Shown: in pieces, positions 42,148-54,070 of the stretch
Numbering within the stretch: position 1 is the stretch's first letter
Layout of the letters: the number at the start of each line of letters is the position of its first letter
Translations under genes and position numbers: made by a program
Source of the DNA: Agrostemma githago
Lineage: Eukaryota > Streptophyta > Magnoliopsida > Caryophyllales > Caryophyllaceae
Assembly: GCA_958450325.1 (NCBI GenBank)
Contig: OY288259.1
Location: 30,188,734-30,252,733, forward strand
Direction: 5' to 3'
DNA: 64,000 nt
Notes under the pieces: generated by a model
The model's input: only the letters and a program-made list of their open reading frames with translations
The model's database searches: none
Told to the model about the DNA's origin: nothing

Positions 42148-44100
42148 ATGTTCAAGAATAAGTCATCGCTCTTGTTGTTCGATCCGGAGCCAGAGAGGAC
42201 TTTTAGAGCATTGCGATTTCGGGGAAATAACTCAACCACTATTATTCCACATCCTTCATTATCACCTCCTAACCTTAATCCCATTCTACCACACACCGTC
42301 TACACCAAATAATCCCATTCCAAATAATCCTTCTACACCATCTACATCACAAAATTCACCACCAACCCCACCATCACCAAAAACTCCACCACCAAATCAA
42401 AATCTAACCCCTCCAAATCATCCAAATCCAAATCCACCATCACCACCAATCCAACCAATGGCGACCCTAGGTTCCCATTCTCAACTTACACACGAAGAAA
42501 CACCTTCATCGGTTAATTTCGGGGAGATTCCCGAAAATTATGAATTGAAGGCTTCTTAAGCAAATGCGGTTCAACAAGATACTTTTCATGGTATTTCCCA
42601 AGAGGATACCCAAGTGCATATCGCTTCACTCAAAGAAAAATTAGTAGGGGCCCGTTTAAATGGGTTAACATCATGCAGATTACACCGGTTGTTATTTCCT
42701 AAGACATTGAGAGATGGAGCTCGTAGATGGCTTCATGGTCATCCCGATAATACATTCACTACATGGGCTCCATTGTCCAATGCTTTCTTGGAGAAGTACT
42801 ATCCACCGTCAAAGACCAATCAATATCGCATGGAAATACAAACTTTTCAGCAAGATGAATTTGAAAGCCTAAGTAAGGCTTGGGAAAGATTTAGAGATTT
42901 ATTGCGTAAATGTCCACACCATGGAATACCCGATTGGCTAACAACCCAAAAAATTTATAACACCCTTTCATCGGGAACCAAGGAAAACCTCAACTCGGCC
43001 GCCGAGGAGATTTCTCTTCCCTTACCGATGAGGCTTCTAAAAGCCTTATTGAAAAGATGGCAAGGAGTGATGCTAGATTGGGTCAATCGAGGGATTCTAC
43101 AAAGAAAGTTCAAGTGAACTCATCTAGGAGTTCTAATGAATTGAAAATTGAAGCAAAGGTTGAAGAACTAACAAAGAGAATGGATGCCATGAATTCTAGA
43201 CCAACTTATAGAGGTATGTATCAAATTCAAGGGAGTGTTCCAACAAGGCAACCATCATCTCATAAGCAACAAATACCATGGGAAGTTCAATGTGATCATT
43301 GTGGCAATTATGGCCATGATTCTAGCTCTGGTATTCCTAATGAAGAAACTTATTTTGAAGAGCCAAATGAAGTCCAAGCTAGACTAGTGTATGGGCAAAG
43401 ACCTCAATTTGATCCCTTCTTTAATACTTACAATTCCGGCACAAGGTTCTATCCCAACTTTTCTTATGAGAACCAAAATGTTCAAAATCCGATGCCACGT
43501 GTCCAAGGGAGTCAACCGGGGTCATTTAACCAAAGTCAACAAAGGCCCTTTAATCAAGGTCAACCAAAGATTCCCCCCATATTTGCCTCTTCACAAAAGG
43601 AGCAACTTCAATCAACATGGTAGTACCTTCCATGTTCCCAACAAATACCATAATCAACAAAATCAACATGGTAATAACTTTAATCATGGATACAATCAAG
43701 GGTTCCAAAGCAATTTTCAAGGTAATCAAGGTTACAACCAACAACCATTCAATCAACCCTCTTAATCTTATGGCCAATCAAGTAATTTTCAATATGGTCA
43801 AGGAGAAGTTCCATGGGATAATACTTGTGATTTGCAAAGAGCCATTGGGCACTTATGGAGTGAGAATCTAGATACTAAAGCAAGGCTAAAGGTTTGGGAA
43901 TCACAAGAAGCAACAAAAGCCTTAGCCACCCAAATTCATCCACCCCATGGTTTGCCAGGCCAACCCCAAAACCCAAGAGACCCTCCACACCAAGAAAATG
44001 CCATCATTTTGAGAGGTGGCAAAGAACTTGAGGACCCGTACAAGAAGTTGAACTTGAACACCAAAAGCACCACAACCAAAGTTAATCAATAAAGTGAACC
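42148..44100 (+). pseudogene. Ath-F gag, broken
   Basis: The ATG at 42148 starts MFKNKSSLLLFDPEPERTFR, the usual Athila Gag N-terminus. A frameshift near 42300 leads into a proline-rich stretch, then IPENYELKAS-stop (42557). The gag domain follows (DGARRWLHGHPDNTFTTWA, NAFLEKYYPPSKTNQYRMEI, KAWERFRDLLRKCPHHGIP). After a frameshift near 43010: DARLGQSRDSTKK, a damaged knuckle CDHCGNYGHDSSS (last Cys replaced by Ser), a Q/N-rich stretch and ENAIILRGGKELEDPYKKLN. It carries at least two stops and two frameshifts. Confidence 0.9.
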
Positions 44101-44149
44101 ACAAGCAACATCTTCCACTTCCCCCAAATAGAACCAGGGAATACAAGCG

Positions 44150-45290
44150 GAGTTCGATATTCTCCAAAATGCGGAAATTGAACAAAGAGAACATAGAAAG
44201 AAAAAAGAGCAATTGGAAGCCGAAAAAGCAAGAAGAAATAAGGCGGAGCGTGTAGCCGAAGAAGAAGAAGAAGAATCCAATGTTCCACCACCTCCCGCTT
44301 TTGTCCCACCATTCTCTTTTCCCGAACAAGCTAAGCCACATAAGGAGAATTTCCAATTTAGCCGTTTCGTGGATATGTTGAAGCAAGTGGAGGTAGCTTT
44401 ACCCTTCACCGAGGTAATTTCTCAAATGCCTCTTTATTCTGAGTTTTTGAAAGATGTATTGACTAAAAAGAGAACTGTAGAGGATAAAGAATGTGCCTCT
44501 CTTACTGCACAATGTAGTGTCATTCTTAAGAATCAAATGCCAAAGAAAGTGGAGGATCTTGGTAGTTTTTCCATCCCTTGTCGGGTTGGAAATGTTGTTG
44601 TCAATCAAGCTTTATGCGACCTCCTAGGGGCTAGTGTTAATTTGTTATCTTATTTTATTGCCAAGAGACTTAGTGTGGAGGAGATGAGACCCACTAGCAT
44701 GTCGATTCAACTTGCGGATAGGTCTGTCACGTACCCACTTGGGATACTTGAGGATGTACCCGTGCAAGTTGGTAAGTTTTTCATCTCCTCCGACTTTGTT
44801 GTCATGGATATGCCCGAAGACGCTATTACCCCTATTATTTTAGGTTGACCTTTCATGGATACCAGTGGTACTATAGTTGATGTTAAGAATGGAAAGTTGT
44901 TATTTCATATAGGGAATGAGTCGGTAGAGTTTTCCCTTTCTCAAGCACTTAAACAACCAATGATTGAACAAATGTATTCCATTGAAGTTATTGATAGTTT
45001 GGTTGACTATAGCTTGATAGATGATGATAAGCAAGAAGAGGAACCACTTGATTCCCCACCTCTTGAAGATGAGATCATCCATGAAGATAAGGTAGAACCA
45101 CTACCTGTGGGTAAGAGAATGGTATCTTCTCCTCCTAATCTTGAACTTAAGTCACTCCTCTCTTCCCTCAAATATGCCTTCCTTGAAGGTACTAATTATC
45201 TCGTTATCGTCATCAATTCCACACTTGATGGTCCTCAATTAGAAAACCTTTTGATTGTCTTGAGGAAACACAAAAAGGCCATCGGGTATA
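44150..45290 (+). pseudogene. Ath-F aspartic protease and linker, broken
   Basis: FSRFVDMLKQVEVALPFTEV, DLGSFSIPCRVGNVVVNQAL and CDLLGASVNLLSYFIAKRL: the catalytic motif, normally CDLGAS, has an extra Leu, which should disturb the active-site turn. YPLGILEDVPVQVGKFFISS and DFVVMDMPEDAITPIILG follow, then a TGA in place of the usual Arg codon (44847-44849), then GTIVDVKNGKLLFHI. The acidic linker runs toward RT (LKSLLSSLKYAFLEG). Confidence 0.9.
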
Positions 45291-46160
45291 GCATTGCCGA
45301 CCTCCAAGGCATAAGCCCTAATGTTTATATGCATAGGATCATCTTTGATGATGACCACCACCCTTCTGTTGAGGGTCAAGGTAAGTTGAACCCCACCATG
45401 AAAGAGGTTGTCATGAAGGAAGTCCTCAAGTTGTATGAGGCTAACATTATATACCCAATAACTGGAATTAAATGGGTTAGCCCCGTATAAGTTGTGCCGA
45501 AAAAGGGAGGAATGACGGTTGTAAAAGGAGAAAAGGGAGAGTTAATTTCTACTAGGACTATTACGGTTGGTGCATGTGTAGACTTTCGAAAATTAAACAC
45601 GGACACCATAAAACACCATTTCCCCCTTCCCTTTATTGATCAAATGCTTGAAAGATTGGCGCATTATTCTTATTTTTGTTTCCTCGATGGTCATTCCAGA
45701 TTTCTTCAAATTCCCATTCACCTCGATGACCAAGAGAAGACTACTTTCACATGTCCCTATGGCACCTATGCTTATCGAAGGATGCCATTTGGATTGTGTA
45801 ATGCGCCGGGAACGTTTCAAAGATGTATGATGGCTATTTTCTCTAATTTTATTGAAAAATCCATGGAATTTTTTATGGATGATTTTAGTGTCCATGGTAC
45901 GTCTTTTGACTCTTGCCTAAATCTTGATCAAGTATTAGCTCGATGTGAAGAGTATAGACTTGTTTTGAATTGGGAGAAATGTCATTTTATGGTTAAACGG
46001 GGTGTTGTCCTAGGTCATATTGTTTCTAATAGAGGAGTCGAAGTTGATAAGGCCAAAGTCTCCGTGATTGAGAACTTGCCACCCCCTACAAATGTCAAAG
46101 GGGTGAAAAGTTTTCTAGGTCAGGCGGGCTTTTATAGGCGGTTCATTAATGATTTTTTCT
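45290..46160 (+). pseudogene. Ath-F reverse transcriptase, broken
   Basis: Copies element RNA into cDNA. Blocks: IGYSIADLQGISPNVYMHRI, EVLKLYEANIIYPITGIKWV-SPV-stop (45488-45490, where a Gln codon is usual), VVPKKGGMTVVKGEKGE, GACVDFRKLN, HHFPLPFIDQMLERLAH, FLDGHSRFLQIPIHLDDQEK, TTFTCPYGTYAYRRMPFGLC, the active-site EFFMDDFSVHG (about 45870) and [17 protein letters not shown]-run frameshift at 46152-46160 separates it from RNase H. The active-site YMDD-type motif is intact as FMDD. Confidence 0.95.
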
Positions 46161-46709
46161 AAGATTGCCAAGCCTTTAACTTCTTTGCTTATGAAAGATG
46201 GACCTTTTGTGTTTGATGACTTGTGTCTTGAGGCCTTTTGTAGGATAAAGACCGCGCTCACCACCGCTCCAATTATCAAAGCACCTGATTGGAATCTTCC
46301 ATTTGAGATCATGTGTGATGCTTCCGATTTTGCCGTTGGTGTCGTTCTAGGTCAACGGGTTGACAAGAACCTACATGTGATATATTTTGCAAGCAAGACC
46401 CTATATGAAGCCCAATCGAGATACACCACAACCAAAAAAGAGATGCTAGCCGTTGTCTATGCTATGGAGAAATTCCGAACTTATGTTACTGGTTCCAAAG
46501 TCATTATTCATACCGATCATGCGGCTATTTGTTACATCATGTCCAAAAAGGAGACAAAGTCCCGACTTATTCGGTGGGTTCTCCGTTTACAAGAATTTGA
46601 TATTGAGATTAGAGACAAAGCCGGATCGGAGAAATTGGTAGCGGATCATCTTAGTAGACTAGCGGTTAGTGGAAGTGGTATTGAAGATGATGGTATACCC
46701 ATCAATTAA
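46160..46709 (+). pseudogene. Ath-F RNase H domain
   Basis: [103 protein letters not shown] and [12 protein letters not shown] follow in one open frame. The D, E and D residues of the catalytic centre (CDAS, KEML, HTDH) are present. The domain itself has no stop, but the upstream frameshift prevents a fused product. Confidence 0.95.
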
Positions 46710-46749
46710 GCTATGAGAGATGAGGCCTTGTTGGCCATTGAAACTATTA

Positions 46750-49360
46750 CACCTTGGTATGCCGATATCGTAAATTTCTTAGTATCTCATTATATCCGGA
46801 CGATTATTCCAAGCAAGAGAGGAAGAAACTACGTTATGAAGCCCGACGCTATTATTGGGACGAGCCTTATTTGTTCCGCCGTTGTATAGATGGAATTTAC
46901 CGACGATGTGTTACGGCCGACGAAGGATGTAATATTGTGAAGTACCTTCACTCGACATCTTATGGTGGACACTTGGCTAACCAAAAGACAATTGCCAAGG
47001 TTCTCCAAAGGGGGTTTTGGTGGCCTTCCATGTTTAAAGACATTCGAGCTTTCAGTCATACATACGATGCTTGGCAAAGAAGTGGCAATATTACAAGAAG
47101 AAATGAGATGCCCCTTCAACCTATTCTAGAAATCGAATTATTTGATGTTTGGGGCATTGATTTCATGGGTCCGTTCACATTTTCTTTTGGCAACAAATAC
47201 ATCCTAGTCGCGATTGATTATGTCTCAAAATGGATCGAGGCCGTAGCTCCCCTACCAATGATTCCAAGGTTGTAATCAAGCTATTCAAGAATGTGAATTT
47301 TCTGAGATTCGGTATGCCTAAAGCCATAATTAGTGATGGAGGCTCTCATTTTAGGAAAGATACCTTTGAACACCTTCTTAGGAAATATGGTATCACTCAC
47401 AAGATGTCCCTAGCCTACCACCCTCAATCAAATGGACAAGCCGAGATATCCAACCGTCAAATCAAAGGAATTTTGGAAAAAGTTGTGAATATACACTGAA
47501 AGGATTGGTCATTGAAGTTGAATGACGCCCTTTGGGGGTTGAGAATGGCCTAAAAAGCGCCGATTGGAACCACTCCTTAACGTCTTGTGTATGGTAAAGC
47601 TTTTCATTTACCAGTGGAATTAGAACATAAAGCCAAATGGGCTATCAAAGAGCTAAACTTTGACGAGAATGTTGTTGGAAATAATCGCCTTCTCCAACTA
47701 CAAGAATTTGAAGAACTAAGACTTGAAGCCTACGAAAGTTCGAAGATCTGCAAAGAGTGAACTAGCAAATGGCATGATTCTAGAATACTTCGTAAGGACT
47801 TCTTCGTTGGTGATAAGGTATTACTCTTCAACTCTCGTTTTAAGCTTTTCCCCGGTAAGTTGAAATCAAAATAGTCGGGTCCATTCTGTTGGAGCAAGTA
47901 TCCTCCACAATAATGCATTTATATATCAAATCTCATGGACGGAATATACTTGGGATAATTAGTACATTGATACTCCACGTCAGTTGATTAACGTAAATCG
48001 ATAACGCTCAGCTGATTAACGTATTGTCGTATGACGGCGGTGATCAACTGATCCCTTTCGGTCACACCTATAGGATGAGACCCAAATAGAAAACTAATTA
48101 TTTGTATTTGATACAGTTAATTAGCTCCTTGCGTATATATTTGATATATGCTAGGTACTGAGAGTTATTTATTGGAGAGATAGTTGTGAACTCAATCCGA
48201 TTAAGTTTATTAGTCTATTATAGGATAATTGATTGAATAAATTTTACGTCTTATTATAATATGATTAAATAAGACTTAATTTAGTATTTAAAAGTTAATT
48301 ACTAAATTAGTTGAGGTTTTATATGCTTTTAGAGAGAGTGGTAATTAGCTATTAATATTTACAAGGAGTTGTAAATTTAGCCAAATGATAATTATTATGG
48401 GACCAATTATATATTGATATAATTGTAATATACTACTTAAAGAGTTAAGAGTATATTATTTATTTGATGTGATCAATTATATAAGATAATTAATCATGTC
48501 ACACATAAGCATTTGTAAAACAAATGACAAAACTAAAATGGACCCATTTTATGTACATGCACACGACACACATAAGAAATGGAGCCTTGGTGGTTATTTT
48601 CTATGTGCATGCAAGCATGGTACAAACATAATCATTGGATTAATTTACCCATGTAAGCATGCAATTAAAGAAAGAGCAAGTGGCCTTCCCATGCCCCTAG
48701 TGGCCGGCCAAGGGTTAATAAAAGGAGAACATTTGTTTCTCTTAAAAGCTTGCTTGAACCTCTTGTTTTTGAATGCTCTTGCATTATCTCTAAAAAACTC
48801 TCATGCACTAATATTCTTTACTATTACTATAGTAGTAATATTTATAATATTGGTGTAGTTTTATCACTACTATTATCTAGTTAATAATAGAGGTGATTAT
48901 TTGGGTTGAATCTTGGTGCAACTAGAAGGAGATCTTCTACTTTGGAGATTCAACTTTTGGAGGATCATCCATTATATAATAAGCACAAGAACAATAAGAA
49001 AATGAGTTTTCTTATTGTGCCCATAATTTCCTCTTTGTTTATGTAAGGAAATTTTCTCTTGTATCTATTTTTTTTTTGTCATTTTTATCACATGCATGTA
49101 ACTCGATCTTTATATATATACTAAATTAACAAGTAATTTAGTAACTAATTAGAGGAGTCTAATTAGAGGGTTATGAACCCTTCACATTCGAAGTGACTAA
49201 GGTGCAACCGTATGGATCGATAGAGATATCTAGCCCAGAAACCAGGAAATTTATGGTTAATGGGCAACGTTTGAAGATTTATCATCCCGGTCACGTTCAT
49301 CAGACCTTTGCTACCATGAAACTTGGTGAGCTCCCATTGGGGAGAGCTGATTAACCTCCT
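46750..49360 (+). pseudogene. Ath-F integrase, broken and split by a solo LTR
   Basis: [40 protein letters not shown] and [14 protein letters not shown] precede [19 protein letters not shown], where the two Cys of the HHCC zinc site (CDxCQ) are both changed. Core residues: D in [11 protein letters not shown] in [10 protein letters not shown] in [13 protein letters not shown]. Stops follow near 47275 and 47500. The frame SGPF at 47886 resumes as EVTKVQPYGSIEI at 49190 once the solo LTR and one CATTC copy are removed, then VNGQRLKIYHPGHV. The integrase ends about 49350. Confidence 0.93.
47882..49189 (+). mobile_element. Solo LTR (TGTTGGAG..CTTCA) with TSD CATTC, in the Ath-F integrase
   Basis: The inserted DNA is 47887-49184 (1298 bp), flanked by CATTC at 47882-47886 and 49185-49189. 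Removing it restores the integrase frame exactly. It begins TGTTGGAG and ends CCCTTCA, is A/T-rich and noncoding, and lacks primer site and genes. TGTTGGA starts are common in Ty1/copia LTRs, but the family is not certain and orientation is assumed from TG..CA and an A/T-rich hairpin near 48985-49018. Confidence 0.85.
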
Positions 49361-49399
49361 CTCAAATTGATGTTGGTTTGGGGGTATCCTCAACAACCA

Positions 49400-50029
49400 C
49401 CTTGTATATATGTATCTTATTCTTTGTGTTTGTTAGTTTTGTTTAGCTTGAGATGAATGGATGAACTAGGATTTCATCATAGAGCAATTATATTTGGATG
49501 ATGATCAAGTTTTTGGAGAAGTTATGAAGCTTAATTTGAAGACCACAAGCATGTTTGTGGGAGAAATTGATTATGTAATGTGAGTCGAGTCGTTATTTGA
49601 AACTTTAGGTGATTAATGAAGAGCCATGAAATGGCAAGGCGGAAAAACGAAGCATAGAAGACCGTCAGGCGAAACTTCACCCTGTGAGATTATTGAAGGT
49701 TTCCGTCGGGTGAAACTTCTTTTGATAATTTTTGCCCCACGCCAAGGGATTTGCTGAGTGAAACTTCACCCGATGAGGTTATGACCGAGCGAAACTTCAC
49801 CCGATGAGGTTATGACCGGGCGAAACTTCGCCCTACGAAATTTTTTCCAGAATTGCTAATTTTGCCAAAATTGACCAGAAGACCGTTGGACGAAACTTCG
49901 CCCGATGAGATTTTCACCGGGTGAAACTTCACCCGGTGGGAAAATTTTGCAGAAATTGAATTTCACGACGAAAACCCGTTGGGTGAAACTTCACCCAGCG
50001 ACTTTGACCGGATCACCTATACACTATCT
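49400..50029 (+). repeat. Ath-F 3' region with GGGYGAA..TTCRCCC palindrome cluster
   Basis: Between 49655 and 50005 there are about ten near-palindromes of the LTR type, such as GAGCGAAACTTCACCCGATG, GACCGGGCGAAACTTCGCCC, CACCGGGTGAAACTTCACCC and GTTGGGTGAAACTTCACCCA. The region is not LTR: its order and flanks do not align with 40174-42010. 49400-49650 has no recognisable gene. Confidence 0.85.
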
Positions 50030-50242
50030 ACTCGCTATAATATCAATTCTCTCCTTTCCAAATATCCCACATAACTTTGCCTCCAAAACATAAACACCAA
50101 ATATCTACAATCCACTTTAAAACTTTCATTTCCCTCCTCAACTACCTTTATTTATATAACCTTTCTCTCACATTCATTCCATCTTATCACTCCTCATAAA
50201 ATCAAACCACCATCTTCCATACCCTAACCACATTCATACCTT
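50030..50242. other. Pyrimidine-rich sequence, unassigned
   Basis: C/T/A-rich sequence, possibly the end of the Ath-F internal region. I see no gene, repeat or LTR start in it. It ends at an abrupt junction into Ath-C LTR sequence. Confidence 0.4.
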
Positions 50243-50366
50243 CATTCCAAAGAGCGATTCCACAAGAGAAACCGGGACCAAACACAAGGAATAAGCACTA
50301 CAAAACACACTTATCAACTCCCCCACACTTAACCCTTACTCGCCCTCGAGTAAGCACGAACTAACT

Positions 50367-51963
50367 TGATGGTAAGGATTCGTCACGTCCCTAGCCAACA
50401 ATAAAACACCGACTAACCTAGTGAGTAGCTAGGGTAAGTCGGGATCGTATCCACGAGGACGGTATATCAAGGTTTAGACTAGGTTGGCCTACGACGAGAC
50501 TAGATTACCGAACAAACACAAAGAAGCGATAAATGGAAAACTATGATGGAGGGGAAGTAGGAACTAAACTAACACTAGAGACTAACTAAACGATAAAACT
50601 AACGGAAATGATGGCTAACTAAGAGGATTAACACAAATATGGAAAGAAGTGGGGTAGGTCGGGTTCATAGGAGTAGAAGGATAATTGGGGTGATCAAGGG
50701 TATAGGTGTCTCCTAATCGCTAGAGTCGGTCCGAGCTCTCGCAACTTAGACCGATGTCAAGGTGGGTCCGGGCTCTCGCAACTTAGACCCTAGTCCGCGC
50801 TCTCGCGACTAAACTATTCATAACATTTCCGCATCATAGACAAACAATGAGAAGATGAACACATGTATGGGAAGCATGGCCACTACAACTCACACAAGCA
50901 TATCAACAAACACATAGAGTGCCCACAATGTGACTAACAACAAAGATTCAACCTTTTCCCCTTAATCAACCCTAATCATCCCTAATCTACCCCTAATCCC
51001 CCTACTAACCCCACAAGAAGACTACTCACTAATTATCATGAATAAAGTAACCATAACAAGAGAAAATATTATCACTAAACAAACATCCATAATGATTAAC
51101 AAGAACAATGTCAATAACAATATAACAAGATACAAACAAGATTAAATAAACAAGATTAAGAGTAAGAAAGATTATACCAACACTAAGAAGATGAAAAGAT
51201 GCAATCTTGTATAAATAAGAACCCAAATAAAACCCAAGGTTGTCAATCTTGGAGAATTCTTCAAGTATCCTCTTAATACAAGAACTAATTACAAGGATTA
51301 ACTAAAGATTAACTAAGATTAAGGTAAGATTAAAACTAATGAGTGAGAGTAAATCTAGGGTTTTGGAGGCTTAAGAGAGTCTAAACTAACATAAGATAAT
51401 GTCTTAATACAAGAGGGGGTATATATAGGGTTACAAATGGAAGGGAGAAGAAAGAAAACAAGGCGCGGGTTACAGCAGGCCCGTCCCGGCCAAGACGGGA
51501 TGGTCCCGGTCGGGACGAGGTTGGTCCCGGTCGGGACGCCACCTTCCCGATCGGGATGGGCCCTGGTCAGTAGCCTCCTTGTTTGTGCACCTCATCCCGA
51601 ACGGGATGAGGCCATCCCGAACGGGATGAGCCTTGCAGGCCTCCATTATGATGTTTTTGGTCCCTCCTTGGTTCTTATGGGCTTCCCATCGATTCTCGGG
51701 ACTCGAGATCGGGTCTCGGAGGCTCGGGATTGGGTCCCAAGGTCTCGGGGTCGACTCCAAGGCATCGAGTGATCGTTCCTTAGCTTCGTTGGCTCCAAAA
51801 TGTGTATGTATCGAGTCGGAATCGCTCCAACTCTTCCAAATCGGTCTCGGGAACCTGAAACGAACTAAAGGAAGCATAAGAAGCCCCTAAACCGCTCCCA
51901 AGGAGCGATTCCACAAGGAAAATGGGACCAAAACACTATAGGGACTACAAACCACACTTATCA
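50367..51963 (-). repeat. Ath-B 3' LTR
   Basis: 1597 bp. TATATATAG is at 51420-51428 and the palindrome cluster at 51482-51625. GGTCCGRGCTCTCGCAACTT recurs at 50728 and 50764, with a third variant at 50793. Unlike the 5' LTR it carries two copies of CATCCCGAACGGGATGAG (51592-51632). Confidence 0.93.
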
Positions 51964-53849
51964 ACTCCCCCACACTTAACCCTTACTCGCCCTCGAGTAA
52001 GCACATACTAACTACTAAACTATCCGAGTGGGTATTAGCGCACCCTACGCCCCTTCAACTCACGCGAGTACACTTAGAGGAGAAGTGCACCCCGCAAGGC
52101 AAGTTGGGTCTTGCGACAAAACTGTGTATGCAACCGGACACAAAACACATAAACAAACAAACACACAAACAAACACATAGACGGTTGCACCCAAAACAAA
52201 AGAAATACCGCTTCCCTCCAAAAGCGGTGAAAGAAGCACCGGTTTAGGATTCGAGGTAAGTGACAACGTTCCCAAGCTAGCAATACAAACCAAGGTGAAC
52301 TAAACCCTAATAGTATGACGATAAAGCAACAAAAACGTTGGTAACTTACCTAGGTCCTCCTTACTTTCTAAAAATGTACTACGGGACGATCGGCGGAGTG
52401 GAAAAGTGAAGAACCACGGTGTTAGTCAACACTGTAGGTAAGTGAGACCCCGCCCCCTTTAGCGTGAGCCAAGAGGGTCGTCCCGTGTCTAAAACCGCCT
52501 AACTAATCCAAGTAAAAAGGTGGAAATAATGCAAAATGAGGGAAGACCGACTAATGCCGCTATCATCCTTCCTCGGGACTCGGTCCTTTGGTAGGCTCTT
52601 CACGGCAAATGTCCGAAAAAGGATTATTTTTGTGTGGATTTTTTTTTGTGAGACGGGTTTTCTTTTGGCATTTTCTTTCTTTTCGACGTTTTGATTTGTT
52701 TGTTGCCATGCCATTTCTTTTTCTTCTTTTCTATTCTCTTTTTAGCTTTTGTGCCTTTTCTTTTTCTTCATTCTTTTCTTTCTTTCATTTTTCTTTCTTT
52801 TCTTGTCTTTGCCCTTTTTTGGGAAAGATTTGGCTTTTTGGCATTTCTTGACAATTGAGAAAGAGAGAATTCAACAATTTGCATTTTATTTGTGTGGGTA
52901 TGTGTAGGAGGTAGGTGAATGGGTAAGTCGGGGTTGCGCATCCCCTTTCAAACCCACAAAAAGTGGAGAACTTGGACTAATCAAGCAATCCTAAACACGG
53001 TCACCTAAGGGACGAGACTCGGTAACCAAGGCCTTTTCACACCGTGGGTGGTCATAATGGTCAAAATGCAAATCCCGTAGTAAATCCCTAGTAAGCTAGG
53101 TGGACTCAAGGTAAAGGACCAACGAAATATTGATTTAGGGTCATTCTACTAGGCTAAAGTCCAAGACTCGATTTACATTACTAAAAAGGGAAAAATAGAC
53201 ACTTGCACACTAGCCTCTAAACCGGGTTTTCGAAAACCTTTTACGCACAAGACACAACTACACACACAAAACAAAGACTCAACGAAAACGAAAGAAAAAG
53301 AAACAAAAGCAACAAAACAAGAACAACACAAAACGAACACATACATAACACAAACACCAACCCTAGCTTCCAAATGAGCAACCAACCAACATCAAACTTT
53401 ACAAAGCTCCTCCCGAGCACACCACATCACAATCTCCTCCTAATTCCGCAAGAGACAAAGAAGGAAAAAGGGATAGAAGATGTTACCGGACATCTTGAAA
53501 GTTTTCCAAAGCCATCGGTGGTTTAAGCAACCTATAAGGAAAAGGGGGCAAACACACACAACAAAACAAATATACGAGACAATGACACAAAATGGAAACA
53601 CACAAAAGAAAAATCTTTTTGATTTTTGTGAAAATTTTCAAATTTTTAGGGTTTTTAAGAATTTTTTCGGAAAAAACAAAGAAAATAAACTAACCTATAA
53701 TAGAATATCGCTCCCCCACACTTAAATCGAGCCATGTCCTCATGCTCGATCGTAGGGTGCAGAGAGACAAAAGAAAGAAAAAGAAACTACGAAAATAAAA
53801 CTAAAAGTCAAAAAGAAAAGATGGAGAAAAGGGTAGAAAGCGTCCGGCC

Positions 53850-54070
53850 GGGGTGTAATCAAATCACCATGGGCCGAGACAAGAAAAGATATGGATGGGG
53901 GAAAGAAAATAAAAAGAAGGAAATAAAAGAAAATGGGAGGGGAGGGCTAGGTGTAATCAAGTCACCTAGCCCGGATTCCGTCCAAATCCGACTAACTCCT
54001 AAAAAGGGGTGAAAATCTTGTAAATTGGACTAATCGATTGACTCTCGACGTAATCACGTTGTCGGGAGTC
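53850..54070 (-). repeat. Three hairpins sharing a TAATCAMGT loop (Ath-B)
   Basis: Hairpin A near 53851-53867 (GGTG TAATCAAAT CACC). Hairpin B 53944-53972 (GGGCTAGGTG TAATCAAGT CACCTAGCCC). Hairpin C 54040-54070 (GACTCTCGACG TAATCACGT TGTCGGGAGTC, nine of eleven strict pairs). Confidence 0.8.

Larger units (their letters stand above)
40174..50243 (+). mobile_element. Ath-F: Athila-like gag-pol element, broken, 3' LTR missing
   Basis: Plus-strand order: 5' LTR 40174-42010, primer site 42017-42034, gag 42148-44100, protease 44213-44900, RT about 45300-46160, RNase H 46160-46709, integrase 46750-49360 (split by a solo LTR) and a 3' region with a palindrome cluster. The expected 3' LTR is absent: sequence changes abruptly near 50243 into an LTR of the Ath-A type. 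The left flank ACAGT (40169-40173) has no visible partner. It is the only element in the window with a recognisable complete set of gag-pol domains, though all are damaged. Confidence 0.92.

Noticed and set aside
47887..49184. ORF at 48496-48858 as a gene inside the insertion
   Set aside because: No similarity or domain; low-complexity A/T-rich sequence inside a solo LTR.
51470..51877. Arg/Pro/Asp-rich ORFs over the palindrome clusters (PDRDGP-like repeats)
   Set aside because: Translations of the TCCCGNNCGGGA repeats; not conserved as protein between the two LTRs because of indels.
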